DNA of 32,514 nucleotides from an uncultured Fibrobacter sp. (GCA_946407235.1 CAMJNF010000010.1:1-32514), one strand, 5' to 3'. Positions 25,801 through 32,334 are shown, counted from the first letter of the stretch. Notes: a model not told the origin generated them from the sequence alone. Program-made: numbers and translations.

Positions 25801-28800
25801 CTTATCGATGTTCATCGATACCATCGCATCAGCATACACGTTAACAATGCATTCGTGTTCATCGTTGTCATCGTAGTTGCAGGTTTTTAAATCGTCACCT
25901 CTAGTTACAGTGAAGAACGGATTTTTGCCGGATTCAACATTTTCAAACTTGAACTTAATCCTGTTTACCTTTTTCTTGGCAGAAGCGTGTAATACGCAGG
26001 ATTGTTGATTTTCTGTAAAGGAGCATGTTTCTTGTGGAATGAGGACTATACAGCCCAATTCTTTTGAAACATCAATGAGTTTTGCTGTTGAATTCATGCC
26101 TGTGGTAACCAGCCAAGAATCATTGAGAATTTCCGTCTTGAAGCCAGTACCATCGGGTTCAACCCACTTTACATCATCATTCAATTCACAGTCTGGCCAG
26201 TTTGGGCGTTCGTCTTCGGATGGGCAGATATCTGGGGTCACATTACAAATAGAATCAACTTGTGTGGAGAAAATAGATTCGCGTGAAAGCGATGCCACGT
26301 AAGATATAAATGCAGTAGAAATTGACGGACTGGAAACGATGTAATCATTACCGTCAAGAATCTGGAATGTCATGGTTCCGCTTTCGGCGGCATCGGTTTT
26401 GATTGTGAAAAGCTTGATGAGCTTATCTGTACTATGGGTGTTGCTTAAGTCTTTAAAGATGCATGTTCCACCAGGGGTAACGTTACCCAAAATTCCTTCG
26501 TATTGCCAGTTACTGGGCGCTGCCGGGCATGTTATCTTCAAATCGATTTTTGTTATGTTTGGGCTTAAACGCACATATATGTCCCTGGTGCTGGAAGGAC
26601 GCATTTCATGGGCTTGCTCGACAAAAGAAACCTGGTGCAAGTTACGCAATTCATCGTTGTCCACCGATACAAAAATAGGGACCTTTTTGTTATAGCCTTC
26701 GGCTTCGATTTCGCATCTGAAGTTCCCCTTGGGGAGTTTGTTGCCAGTGGGAGAGAACATTTTAGAGCTTAGAGAGGCTATGTCTAAAGTCGTATATCCG
26801 TTTACCTTGGTACACGGGCTTGCAAGACTTAGCTGGGCCTTGGTTAGAGGCGCTTTGCTGTTCAAGGCGATGACATTGATATAGTCCCCCAGTGTTCCAT
26901 AAGGGTCACTTGGCAAAGAAATGACGCGGGGTAAAATGATAAATGAAGAGTCCAGCTTGTTGCTTCCGTTTGCCTCTTGCAATTTTTCCACGTTTTCGAA
27001 GCTCTTGCCTTGAGATTCGAGAGATACGCCGATTTGCGGTGCCATTGATATATAATAACGGTCATAGCCTTCATCTTCGTCAGCACTGCTTGAGGAACTT
27101 CCGTCGCCTGCCATACCAGAGCAGATGTTTGAACCGTCGTTATCGCAAATAATGGACGCGTCGGCGAGGTCATCTGTCAATTCCTGATCAAAACGGGCGA
27201 TTAGGGAGTTGTTGCCATCCGTGTTGAAACTAGCGCAGTTAGCCATAACCACAGAACCGCTCATGGGTGTTTCTAGATCCCTCATGTCAAATCGTTTTAC
27301 ATTACCTTCACCATAAACGAAGTAGCGGTAAACGCCACTCTTGTCAACAAATTCAATATCGTCGTCTTTGCCTGGCCAACCATCTGGCAAATACAGCAGT
27401 ACTTTGGAATTGCCTGCGGTGATGGGGAGGTTGACTTGGTGAGCCGAGCCTGATTTTGCATTAAATTTGAAAATAAAGTTGCCTTTCAAATCTTCGCTCA
27501 TGAATCCTTTTTGCCATCCGACAGGAGTGTCAAATTCCAAAATTAACCAGCTATTACTGTACAATTGATGCTTTTCTTTAGCCGTTTGGTAGCAGGCGTT
27601 CATCATGGCAGACGTGTTGTCCCATTCTGACCAAATCTTGGGATTGCAATCCATAGGTTTGTTTTTGCTATGGGTGAGACCGAGTTCAAAAATTTTCTTG
27701 TTTATCTGAATTGGTGTTCTGGCCTTATTGCAATTTTCGTCTCGGTCTTCTAGCTTTTGTTTGTATTTATCCAGTTTGTTGGCGTTCCAATCTGCCATGT
27801 CATCAGCGGAGGGTTCTGTTGAAAGGAATGTACCCTTGAATCCAATCCATTTGGTACGACCAAGCGATCTTGCGCAAGTGAAACCTTCTTTTTCACATTT
27901 TGTTGTAGCGGCATTGTTGCAAGTTGAAAACGATGCTGACGCAGGGCCTTTAAGATAGGCCTCAAATCCTTTCAACCAAATTTTATCATTGGGGCCAGAT
28001 CCCATCTTTGTTCTTGGTACGGCATCACGACCATCGACACAGTTCTGGTTCCAGTCTGCGCAATATTTTGTGATGGAGGGGTCGCCCATGCTTCCTTTAG
28101 AGTCGCTTTTTACATAAACATTGTGCTCGAATCTAACACGGTCTTGTACTTGGTGCCCTGGGTAATTTACAGGAAATCTGATGGAATCATTGATCACCAC
28201 ATGGCCTTTGGCAGTAAAGGTATTCGATCCATTGGCATCGTAATAAATGAAGGGTCCGTTTGATGTGATGTTGCCTTTGACCGTTGCACTTCCGACAGTC
28301 TTACTATAACAACCACCGGTAACTGCGGTATAGGGATAGGTATCTCTTAGGTTGATGCCGCCTTCTGTGTAAAGAGAACCGTCAATCTTTGATTCGACGT
28401 TGCCAGTGTAAAAGACTCCACCGACATACATATTGCCCGATACGTTAATTCCGGAGCAAGACCCTGCGCCACCGCTTACATACAGGTCTTTGATGGAATT
28501 TCTGTCGTTGGCATAAAAAGAACCATCCAAAATAAGATATTCTGTTACGGTAATATCGTTTAAAGCTTGTCCACCGCTATTCTTTACTTCCGGAGTCTGC
28601 GTGATGACCGCTTTGTCGATGTTAAGCTTGTCGATGGTTTTTAATTCTCCATGGAAGGCTTCCGCAAAACTATGCGATGATTGGGTGACGGGGAGCTTTA
28701 CTCGGTACAATCCGTCAACCCTGAAAATGGCGGCTTCTGTATGATGCGTGTTGTTACGGGCTTCACCGGAGGAAACTATCTTTAACTTGTATGTAGAACC

Positions 28801-29139
28801 TTCAGTGTTGACTCCAGTAAGCCATACATGGTAGTTTTGTCCGTATTTTTGAAGATTGCGTAACTGGTTGTCGAGATTGATGGGTTTCCCGTCATCTTTA
28901 AACTGCCTGATGAGGGCGCCCACTTCGTTTGCGTTGAATGTCATCCAGCTGCGGGCGTTCTCGATACCCGCTTGGGCGCTCTGGTAGGCCTCTCGTTTGA
29001 GCATTCGGCTTGCGCTCGAAAAACCTTCGCTTGAAATAAACTTCCAAGTGGCGGTTGCCGCAATGGTTGCGATGAGCATGAACATAAGTACGGTGATAAG
29101 CGATACACCGGCCTTGTTGCTTAAATGTTGTTTTCTCAT
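22807..29139 (-). CDS. Giant PilX-like minor pilin fused to a multidomain surface adhesin
   Basis: About 2110 residues. The N-terminus reads MRKQHLSNKAG then VSLITVLMFMLIATIAATATWKF, a prepilin-peptidase-type site and pilin helix, followed by AYQSAQAGIENARSWM as in PilX/GspK proteins. Residue 5 after the predicted cleavage is Thr, not the usual Glu. A TTG 24 bases upstream could extend it, but ATG 29137-29139 has a strong GAGAGG site. Beyond the helix lies a long extracellular part: a Gly/Asn-rich beta region (about 180-330), a short Ser run (about 680), a segment like divergent InlB B-repeats (about 1110-1155), a concanavalin-like segment (about 1213-1376), several Cys-rich regions, a serine linker (about 1953-2016), and a final 95-residue Trp/Cys-rich domain. 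Role as a tip adhesin is inferred. Confidence 0.82.
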   Translation of the reverse strand: MRKQHLSNKAGVSLITVLMFMLIATIAATATWKFISSEGFSSASRMLKREAYQSAQAGIENARSWMTFNANEVGALIRQFKDDGKPINLDNQLRNLQKYGQNYHVWLTGVNTEGSTYKLKIVSSGEARNNTHHTEAAIFRVDGLYRVKLPVTQSSHSFAEAFHGELKTIDKLNIDKAVITQTPEVKNSGGQALNDITVTEYLILDGSFYANDRNSIKDLYVSGGAGSCSGINVSGNMYVGGVFYTGNVESKIDGSLYTEGGINLRDTYPYTAVTGGCYSKTVGSATVKGNITSNGPFIYYDANGSNTFTAKGHVVINDSIRFPVNYPGHQVQDRVRFEHNVYVKSDSKGSMGDPSITKYCADWNQNCVDGRDAVPRTKMGSGPNDKIWLKGFEAYLKGPASASFSTCNNAATTKCEKEGFTCARSLGRTKWIGFKGTFLSTEPSADDMADWNANKLDKYKQKLEDRDENCNKARTPIQINKKIFELGLTHSKNKPMDCNPKIWSEWDNTSAMMNACYQTAKEKHQLYSNSWLILEFDTPVGWQKGFMSEDLKGNFIFKFNAKSGSAHQVNLPITAGNSKVLLYLPDGWPGKDDDIEFVDKSGVYRYFVYGEGNVKRFDMRDLETPMSGSVVMANCASFNTDGNNSLIARFDQELTDDLADASIICDNDGSNICSGMAGDGSSSSSADEDEGYDRYYISMAPQIGVSLESQGKSFENVEKLQEANGSNKLDSSFIILPRVISLPSDPYGTLGDYINVIALNSKAPLTKAQLSLASPCTKVNGYTTLDIASLSSKMFSPTGNKLPKGNFRCEIEAEGYNKKVPIFVSVDNDELRNLHQVSFVEQAHEMRPSSTRDIYVRLSPNITKIDLKITCPAAPSNWQYEGILGNVTPGGTCIFKDLSNTHSTDKLIKLFTIKTDAAESGTMTFQILDGNDYIVSSPSISTAFISYVASLSRESIFSTQVDSICNVTPDICPSEDERPNWPDCELNDDVKWVEPDGTGFKTEILNDSWLVTTGMNSTAKLIDVSKELGCIVLIPQETCSFTENQQSCVLHASAKKKVNRIKFKFENVESGKNPFFTVTRGDDLKTCNYDDNDEHECIVNVYADAMVSMNIDKSYSDNKNFKYWKCDGPHCPGEHWNSETTDPFTLQDNETVISVMFNEVDKHCFFDKFQSKATACQDFPEDEKKEYCIDNCAPDDQCSSASATVSKFPDAKWHLVRGTMDMIDYGNGIITVFKNSDVTIMSTVNAAAGTHGTLKALVRLPKDSKESGFLLGANAEATSYITLNAFIDNYGYANVRICNVSANTCREEALPLHVTEEDMVMIEAEISANDITITLFKGNESTKTTTKFDLGIWADDLKGPHVGFRIASPKFKVYGIGWKSQNYDCIDTYPTIKCSFSAVSQYGVIPSVMYIKPWVGYSGWSGWNKNDCTELYHYKGDDACDADNSGYTTCDSKGFWFNETSSGKHGYTDNEGNDVYTAKVSLDCGNSSNTEANMWATDSAHCGVFWTGPQYVCSTVESLKGEVSLDPSEEQSVTFSRAINMRSAKIKVDVENPNGSELWGWLYSEGKNDELYPSEHVFMTNESRTFDITEFDTEATGFDISKVKKVHFENKGSSTVTVKSVTSICETAVRIKSCKAEEKVKESGFPWPFFGGNWGGSQTTSYIEITANINNRDGVDSYLVTAQRGLEQKTYEISRSDISVYGNETAVITIPKEISGLWNQWNYTLKLKADGSDYFDAVSCTGGNTSFTPACNIEKPGDNLEIPQNSIEFRSTLDNCMGCTYEVAIDGLDNQPIISGTCSNNGFPPVVPPVVPTVPQQMQPIALQRCYINIAKNDMPTLEAGKSYNIRLYSPDNKFTECQSTFTVAEGSGPHDNLEISSCTVEKVDGTTITIKTKAKGCPKKEDCKYEINPASVDGSGNYKDNDQIQFSYGGDEKNHTITITKGTQIPVTCHFSVSSSSESSSSSEISSSSESSSSSVSSSSSAKSSSSVSSSSSAKSSSSVSSSSAKSSSSGNALNCNDGNSTVLVNDQLVDTQAGECIKYTMTKSQSLKIGCWWAPARPVSITLTNCDGTTTTISHPCDNWVRVQPKGICTIYLKPEKPLNWKLNDENW
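23090..23280 (-). repeat. Serine-codon repeat tract (surface linker)
   Basis: Some twelve blocks of four to five serine codons (AGC/AGT-rich on the minus strand) alternate with Ala-Lys, Val or Glu/Ile. On the plus strand this reads as repeated CTGCTGCTC / CTACTGCTT units. Such near-identical units make slippage and linker-length variation likely. Confidence 0.85.
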
Positions 29140-29165
29140 ATCAAAACCTCTCTTCTCACACAAAT

Positions 29166-30584
29166 TTAGTCGCCTGTTCCGTTGCTAGGAATGGGAATGA
29201 TCATGTTTATATCGCCGGTTTCGCCTTTGCCTCCGTTCTTGACACCTCGGCTTATCTGCATCTTGAGTTTCAGCGCTTTAACGTTTTTCTTCTCTTTTAT
29301 GTTACTTGCTGCTTCTGTATCGAAATGATCAAATTTGTAGTTGGCTGTAGCCACTTGTTTTACTTTCAAGTTGCTTATGGTTACTTGGCCTAATGCTGCC
29401 AATGGTGAATAGAAAGCGAACGTGAATGCGATACATACGTTTTCAACTTTTTCAGGAACCGTAAAGCGCATGACGCGTTTCCCGGCGCCGTCACCCATGT
29501 TGTTGTCTAGGGGAGGGTAGAATAAAAAGTCGGGCAAGAGGATGGTTGTGCCTTTTTTGGCGTAGTCTTTTGTAGAGGGTTGTCTAAAGCCTACGGACAT
29601 ATGGTCTTTACCAGGAACAAAGTTAGAGCTCCGGTCCTTGGATGCCTGTGATGTTATGTCGAATGACAATTCATAGACCGTATCTGGATGGAACGTTAGT
29701 GCGCCATACTTTAGACAGTTCTCGCCCCAGTTGGATTCAAAAGATTCAGTCTTGTCTATGGCGATTCCCTGATTTACCTTTTGCGAGCCTGCAGTGAGAA
29801 TTGCATCGTCAAGATTGTCTTCTTTGTTTTCGTAGTTGGTCCAGAATTGCGAAAGCATAATGGAATTGCCGTCATCGAGTATATCCTCATGGAATGCGGT
29901 AAAATCTTTGCCGTATTCAACGCTTGCGTCAGTGCGCGGATATAGCAAAAACTGGTCAGATCCGTCTTTCGGAAACATTTGTGCGGAGGCTTCCATTACA
30001 CCTGGGCGGGCTGCTTCTACGCTAAATTCTGAAACTCCGGTTGCCATATCCACAGGCGTTGGCTCTTTATTATCGCCACTAGCTGCGCAGGGGTCGTCGT
30101 TTGGCAAAGTGTAACCGTCAGCTCTTTCTAGAATCGAGCAGCTGCGTTTTAGGGTGTTGTCTTCTACGTACCAACGGATGGATTCGATGGCTTGGTAGTG
30201 GCCTTCTTCGTCATAGCGGGTTCGTCTGAAGGTCAAGTCGCTGAATCCGTCTGCGTCTTGTGTTATCAAAAAGGAAGAGGAATCTATCTTGCTGTTGTCC
30301 GCGTTTTCGGGGTCCATGTAGATTTTATTGCTTACGGTAACAAATGAATTACCGGCGCCTTGAGCACTTTTTGTACCCAGTTGTTCTACATCATCTTTAA
30401 AGATGGTCGCTATGTTTTCGGCCTCTTGGTTTGCCTTTACCATGTTGTCGATGCGTATGCGGAAATTAGTGGAGTTGCTAAATGCTTGTCCTGCAATTAA
30501 CGCTACAATGCCCGCAATGGCGATGTAGACCATGAGCTCCATCAAGGTGAAGCCTTGTTTCGCCTTTCGTCCAAAAAGAATCAT
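29166..30584 (-). CDS. PilW-like minor pilin with large globular domain
   Basis: This 472-residue protein has a class III prepilin start: a short leader ending KQG, then FTLMELMVYIAIAGIVALIAG, with the conserved Glu at position 5 of the mature protein. The pilin helix continues to about residue 60. The body is far longer than common PilW (about 200-350 residues), with a beta-rich region that includes FHPDTVYELSFDIT and VCIAFTFAFYS, similar in pattern to a jelly-roll. It probably acts as a minor pilin in initiation or the tip complex of a type IV-like pilus or type II pseudopilus. Its ATG overlaps the upstream pilV-like stop by four bases; the giant PilX-like gene starts 26 bases after its own stop. 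Confidence 0.87.
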   Translation of the reverse strand: MILFGRKAKQGFTLMELMVYIAIAGIVALIAGQAFSNSTNFRIRIDNMVKANQEAENIATIFKDDVEQLGTKSAQGAGNSFVTVSNKIYMDPENADNSKIDSSSFLITQDADGFSDLTFRRTRYDEEGHYQAIESIRWYVEDNTLKRSCSILERADGYTLPNDDPCAASGDNKEPTPVDMATGVSEFSVEAARPGVMEASAQMFPKDGSDQFLLYPRTDASVEYGKDFTAFHEDILDDGNSIMLSQFWTNYENKEDNLDDAILTAGSQKVNQGIAIDKTESFESNWGENCLKYGALTFHPDTVYELSFDITSQASKDRSSNFVPGKDHMSVGFRQPSTKDYAKKGTTILLPDFLFYPPLDNNMGDGAGKRVMRFTVPEKVENVCIAFTFAFYSPLAALGQVTISNLKVKQVATANYKFDHFDTEAASNIKEKKNVKALKLKMQISRGVKNGGKGETGDINMIIPIPSNGTGD

Positions 30585-31108
30585 CTAATTACTCCTGAGA
30601 CGGTTATGGATTGCGTGGAACTTTTGAACTGCCAACTGACTTTGACATCAAGTCTTTTGGCATACACGTGCTCAACACTATCGGTGCCTAAAAGCATGGA
30701 TGATGCTTTTGCCTTGTACTCGTTGTCATTTGAAACCGTAACTTCGGCTCTGTAGTTCACTGTTATTGTGTTGCTGACGGCGCCAGGTTGGCCTGACCAA
30801 GAACGTACGATGGGTTCTATTATTAAAGGTTTGATGTTGCCTGCTGCATCTTTAATTTTGTCATCGGAGAGGCTTGCGAGTCCAAGAGCTCCCAACGAAT
30901 CGATAAGGTTTTGGGCGACTTCGGTTGCGCCATCGCGTGCACGGATGCGGAGCAACGCATCGTGGTTGCCACCCTGCATGTTCATTACTGCCATGTACAA
31001 AAAGCCGAGAACTACTGATGCAATCAGCACTTCGACAATTCCAAAACCGCTTTTGCTTTTTTGCGGTTTGGTTATAGCTGCTTTTTTCTCATTTTCACAA
31101 AAATTCAT
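30581..31108 (-). CDS. PilV-like minor pilin
   Basis: This 175-residue protein has a prepilin cleavage site: a basic leader ending KSKSG, then FGIVEVLIASVVLGFLYMAV, with Glu at position 5 of the mature form. The leader is about 21 residues. The rest is a small alpha/beta pilin head (TEVAQNLIDSLGALG, VNYRAEVTVSN, RLDVKVSWQF). It is first in the operon PilV-PilW-PilX-like, an order also seen in other type IV minor-pilin clusters. The ATG (31106-31108) follows GAGGAAAT. A four-base overlap couples it to the PilW-like gene. Confidence 0.88.
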   Translation of the reverse strand: MNFCENEKKAAITKPQKSKSGFGIVEVLIASVVLGFLYMAVMNMQGGNHDALLRIRARDGATEVAQNLIDSLGALGLASLSDDKIKDAAGNIKPLIIEPIVRSWSGQPGAVSNTITVNYRAEVTVSNDNEYKAKASSMLLGTDSVEHVYAKRLDVKVSWQFKSSTQSITVSGVIR

Positions 31109-31136
31109 TTCATTTCCTCAACACCACGACGTTTTT

Positions 31137-31166
31137 ACTATAAAAAATACGTTTTTTGAACAAGAA
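31137..31166 (-). promoter_or_regulatory. Putative promoter of the pilin/adhesin operon
   Basis: On the minus strand, TATAGT (31142-31137) lies 28 bases before the pilV-like ATG. TTCTTG (31166-31161) is 18 bases upstream of it; a TTGTTC alternative has a 15-base spacer. The region is strongly AT-rich. The -10 is reasonable; the -35 is uncertain. Confidence 0.35.
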
Positions 31167-31203
31167 ATGAAAAAATATTTTTGCAACGTGGCTTGTATCA
31201 CCA

Positions 31204-31231
31204 AAAAAGGAACCCAGAAGGGTTCCTTTTT
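31204..31231 (-). terminator. Terminator of the toxin-antitoxin operon
   Basis: A 12-bp perfect stem (31204-31215 with 31220-31231) has an AGAA loop and A/T runs at both ends. It lies 20 bases past the antitoxin stop on the minus strand. The same stem sequence recurs at 32034-32061. Confidence 0.88.
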
Positions 31232-31251
31232 AATGCGAAAGCAGAATTGTG

Positions 31252-31557
31252 CTATATCGCTGCTTTTGCAAGCACTTCGATGGCATATTCGCTGTACTTG
31301 ACGCCACCTTTGGCGGCGTTGCGTTTAAGCCCCTCGATAACCCACACTGGCAGTCTGAACGAGGCCATTTTAGTTGCTTCACGAGCCTTGCGAGCTTTGA
31401 TCTCTTTTACGGTTTCGTGAGCGGACTTCTTGAGTTCGGCGATGCGCTTTGAAGATTCGGCATCTGGTTTTAATTTTCCGGCTTCGTATGCAGCGAGAAT
31501 CTCTTGTTCCTCTTCATCGAGATTGTATTTTTTTACATGTTCTTCGAAAGAAAGCAT
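31252..31557 (-). CDS. CopG/BrnA-type antitoxin
   Basis: This 101-residue protein appears to be the antitoxin of a type II pair. The N-terminal half (LDEEEQEILAAYEAGKLKP, SKRIAELKKSAHETVKEIKAR) is acidic then helical, as in CopG-type partners of BrnT toxins. The C-terminal part, MASFRLPVWVIEGLKRNAAKGGVKYSEYAIEVL, has the strand-helix-helix pattern of a ribbon-helix-helix DNA-binding domain. Its ATG shares one base with the toxin stop (TAATG), so it is translated by coupling. It probably binds the repeat in the promoter upstream of the toxin and represses the operon. Confidence 0.78.
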   Translation of the reverse strand: MLSFEEHVKKYNLDEEEQEILAAYEAGKLKPDAESSKRIAELKKSAHETVKEIKARKAREATKMASFRLPVWVIEGLKRNAAKGGVKYSEYAIEVLAKAAI

Positions 31558-31832
31558 TACGCACCTCCGTATTTTTTGTTCGCTTCCCTACTTGGAAAGG
31601 CCGTCTTTAAAAATTTAGTTCCGTCTGGTTCGATAATATAAGGGACTTGCCAGATGTAATCTCTAAAAATGACCATGGCGATTCTTTGCCTCGGGTACTT
31701 TTCCTTGTTAGGGTGTGGTACATCGGCAATAATGCCTCCATTGTCTATTGCTTCGGAAATTTCCTCAAAAGAAACGGATCTTTCACCGGCTTTTAGTATT
31801 TCGTTTTTTATAGGATTCCAGTTAAACTTCAT
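31557..31832 (-). CDS. brnT: BrnT-like ribonuclease toxin
   Basis: This 91-residue protein resembles BrnT toxins, which are RelE-fold ribonucleases. It begins MKFNWNPIKNEIL, followed by SVSFEEISEAID, HPNKEKYPRQRIAMVIF, and the C-terminal FLKTAFPSREANKKYG, which matches the basic conserved end of the family. The frame is open 33 bases further upstream, but the ATG at 31830-31832 matches the family N-terminus. That ATG has no ribosome-binding site and lies only four bases after a -10 element. The toxin comes first and the antitoxin second, the usual brnTA order. Activity is inferred from the family. Confidence 0.75.
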   Translation of the reverse strand: MKFNWNPIKNEILKAGERSVSFEEISEAIDNGGIIADVPHPNKEKYPRQRIAMVIFRDYIWQVPYIIEPDGTKFLKTAFPSREANKKYGGA

Positions 31833-31836
31833 AATT

Positions 31837-31865
31837 AAAATACAAATTGTATTACAAATTGTCAA
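31837..31865 (-). promoter_or_regulatory. Toxin-antitoxin promoter with two operator-like repeats
   Basis: On the minus strand a perfect -35 TTGACA (31865-31860) and a -10 TATTTT (31842-31837) are exactly 17 bases apart. Two direct copies of ACAAATTGT (31842-31850 and 31854-31862, plus-strand reading) fill the spacer at 12-base intervals; each is a near-perfect palindrome around a central A. This suits a ribbon-helix-helix autorepressor. Transcription would begin at about the toxin ATG, implying a leaderless mRNA. Confidence 0.7.
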
Positions 31866-31991
31866 TACGATTATTTTTGCTGTTTTTCGATTAAATACAA
31901 TTTTTAAGCTTTTTTACGGAATGATTATGGGTTGGGCCGATTCTCCTTTTACGATGATTATTATGTGCGTATAGAATATAAAAACACGAAA

Positions 31992-32006
31992 TGACACAAA
32001 GTGTCA
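31992..32006. promoter_or_regulatory. Palindrome TGACAC-AAA-GTGTCA, possible operator
   Basis: Perfect 6-bp inverted arms surround a three-base centre. On the minus strand it overlaps a TTGACA hexamer (32008-32003) with a TATATT 21 bases further on. It could be a second control site for the toxin-antitoxin operon or a relic. Confidence 0.35.
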
Positions 32007-32033
32007 AACGATTTAGATGTTTTGGGGTTGTAA

Positions 32034-32061
32034 AAAAAGGAACCCCGAAGGGTTCCTTTTT
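32034..32061. terminator. Rho-independent terminator hairpin in intergenic repeat region
   Basis: A 12-bp perfect stem (32034-32045 with 32050-32061) has a CGAA loop and A/T runs on both sides. The stem sequence is the same as at 31204-31231. On the minus strand it lies downstream of the stray gpmI tail and may be that gene's original terminator. Confidence 0.78.
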
Positions 32062-32071
32062 AATGAGGGAT

Positions 32072-32154
32072 TAGGATTTCGGAATTCGGAATTAAGATAA
32101 TTGCGGCGAAGCCGCCAAATTAAATAATTCTGAATTCATAATTCCGCATTCCTA
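32072..32154. repeat. Imperfect 83-base palindrome, MITE-like
   Basis: TAGGATTTCGGAATT on the left matches the complement of AATTCCGCATTCCTA on the right with few mismatches. Inner AATTC-rich arms continue to a GCGGC-GAA-GCCGC centre (32103-32115). No open reading frame is present. The size and terminal inverted repeats suggest a small non-autonomous repeat element inserted between the stray gpmI tail and its terminator. Confidence 0.55.
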
Positions 32155-32168
32155 GTTATGTTAATCGT

Positions 32169-32204
32169 TTACTTAACGATCAACATAGAATCGTCCCAAG
32201 CCTC
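32169..32204 (-). pseudogene. Remnant of a gpmI-like 3' end (last 11 codons and stop)
   Basis: Read on the minus strand, this stretch encodes EAWDDSMLIVK followed by TAA. The intact neighbouring gene at 32390 ends EAWDDSMLIIK and TAA. Upstream of the Glu codon the frame shows no resemblance to phosphoglycerate mutase and soon meets a stop. Of twelve codons, eight differ at the base level but only one changes the residue, so the two tails separated while both were under protein selection. It is best read as the last trace of a second gpmI copy or a replaced allele. Confidence 0.65.
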
Positions 32205-32301
32205 TCGTGAGACTCCGCACCTATGGTGCGGGAGGAGGGCTTTATGCCCTCCGTTCGTCGAACGAAATCGTTGTTTTTAGAGATGCGCCAGCCTATGGCT
32301 G
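32203..32301. repeat. Train of five small hairpins
   Basis: Five short inverted repeats follow one another: TCTC/GAGA (32203-32212), CCGCACC/GGTGCGG with a TAT loop (32215-32231), GGAGGGC/GCCCTCC (32234-32252), GTTCG/CGAAC (32253-32263) and, after a gap, CAGCC/GGCTG with a TAT loop (32289-32301). The stretch is GC-richer than its flanks. It codes for nothing I recognise and could be a structured RNA or a composite repeat element. Confidence 0.5.
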
Positions 32302-32334
32302 CCGCAGCTCTTAACAAGGATTTGGAAGCGTGGC

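Noticed and set aside
29140..29163. TTG start eight codons upstream of the giant pilin ATG
   Set aside because: It would include the GAGAGG ribosome-binding site within the coding region; the ATG at 29139 gives a normal prepilin leader.
31833..31865. Eleven-residue N-terminal extension of the BrnT-like toxin
   Set aside because: The extension falls on the promoter and operator repeats and has no family match; the ATG at 31832 starts at the conserved KFNWNP.
31921..31974. Short plus-strand reading frame MIMGWADSPFTMIIMCV
   Set aside because: Only 17 codons, no ribosome-binding site and no recognisable product; probably chance or a small relic.
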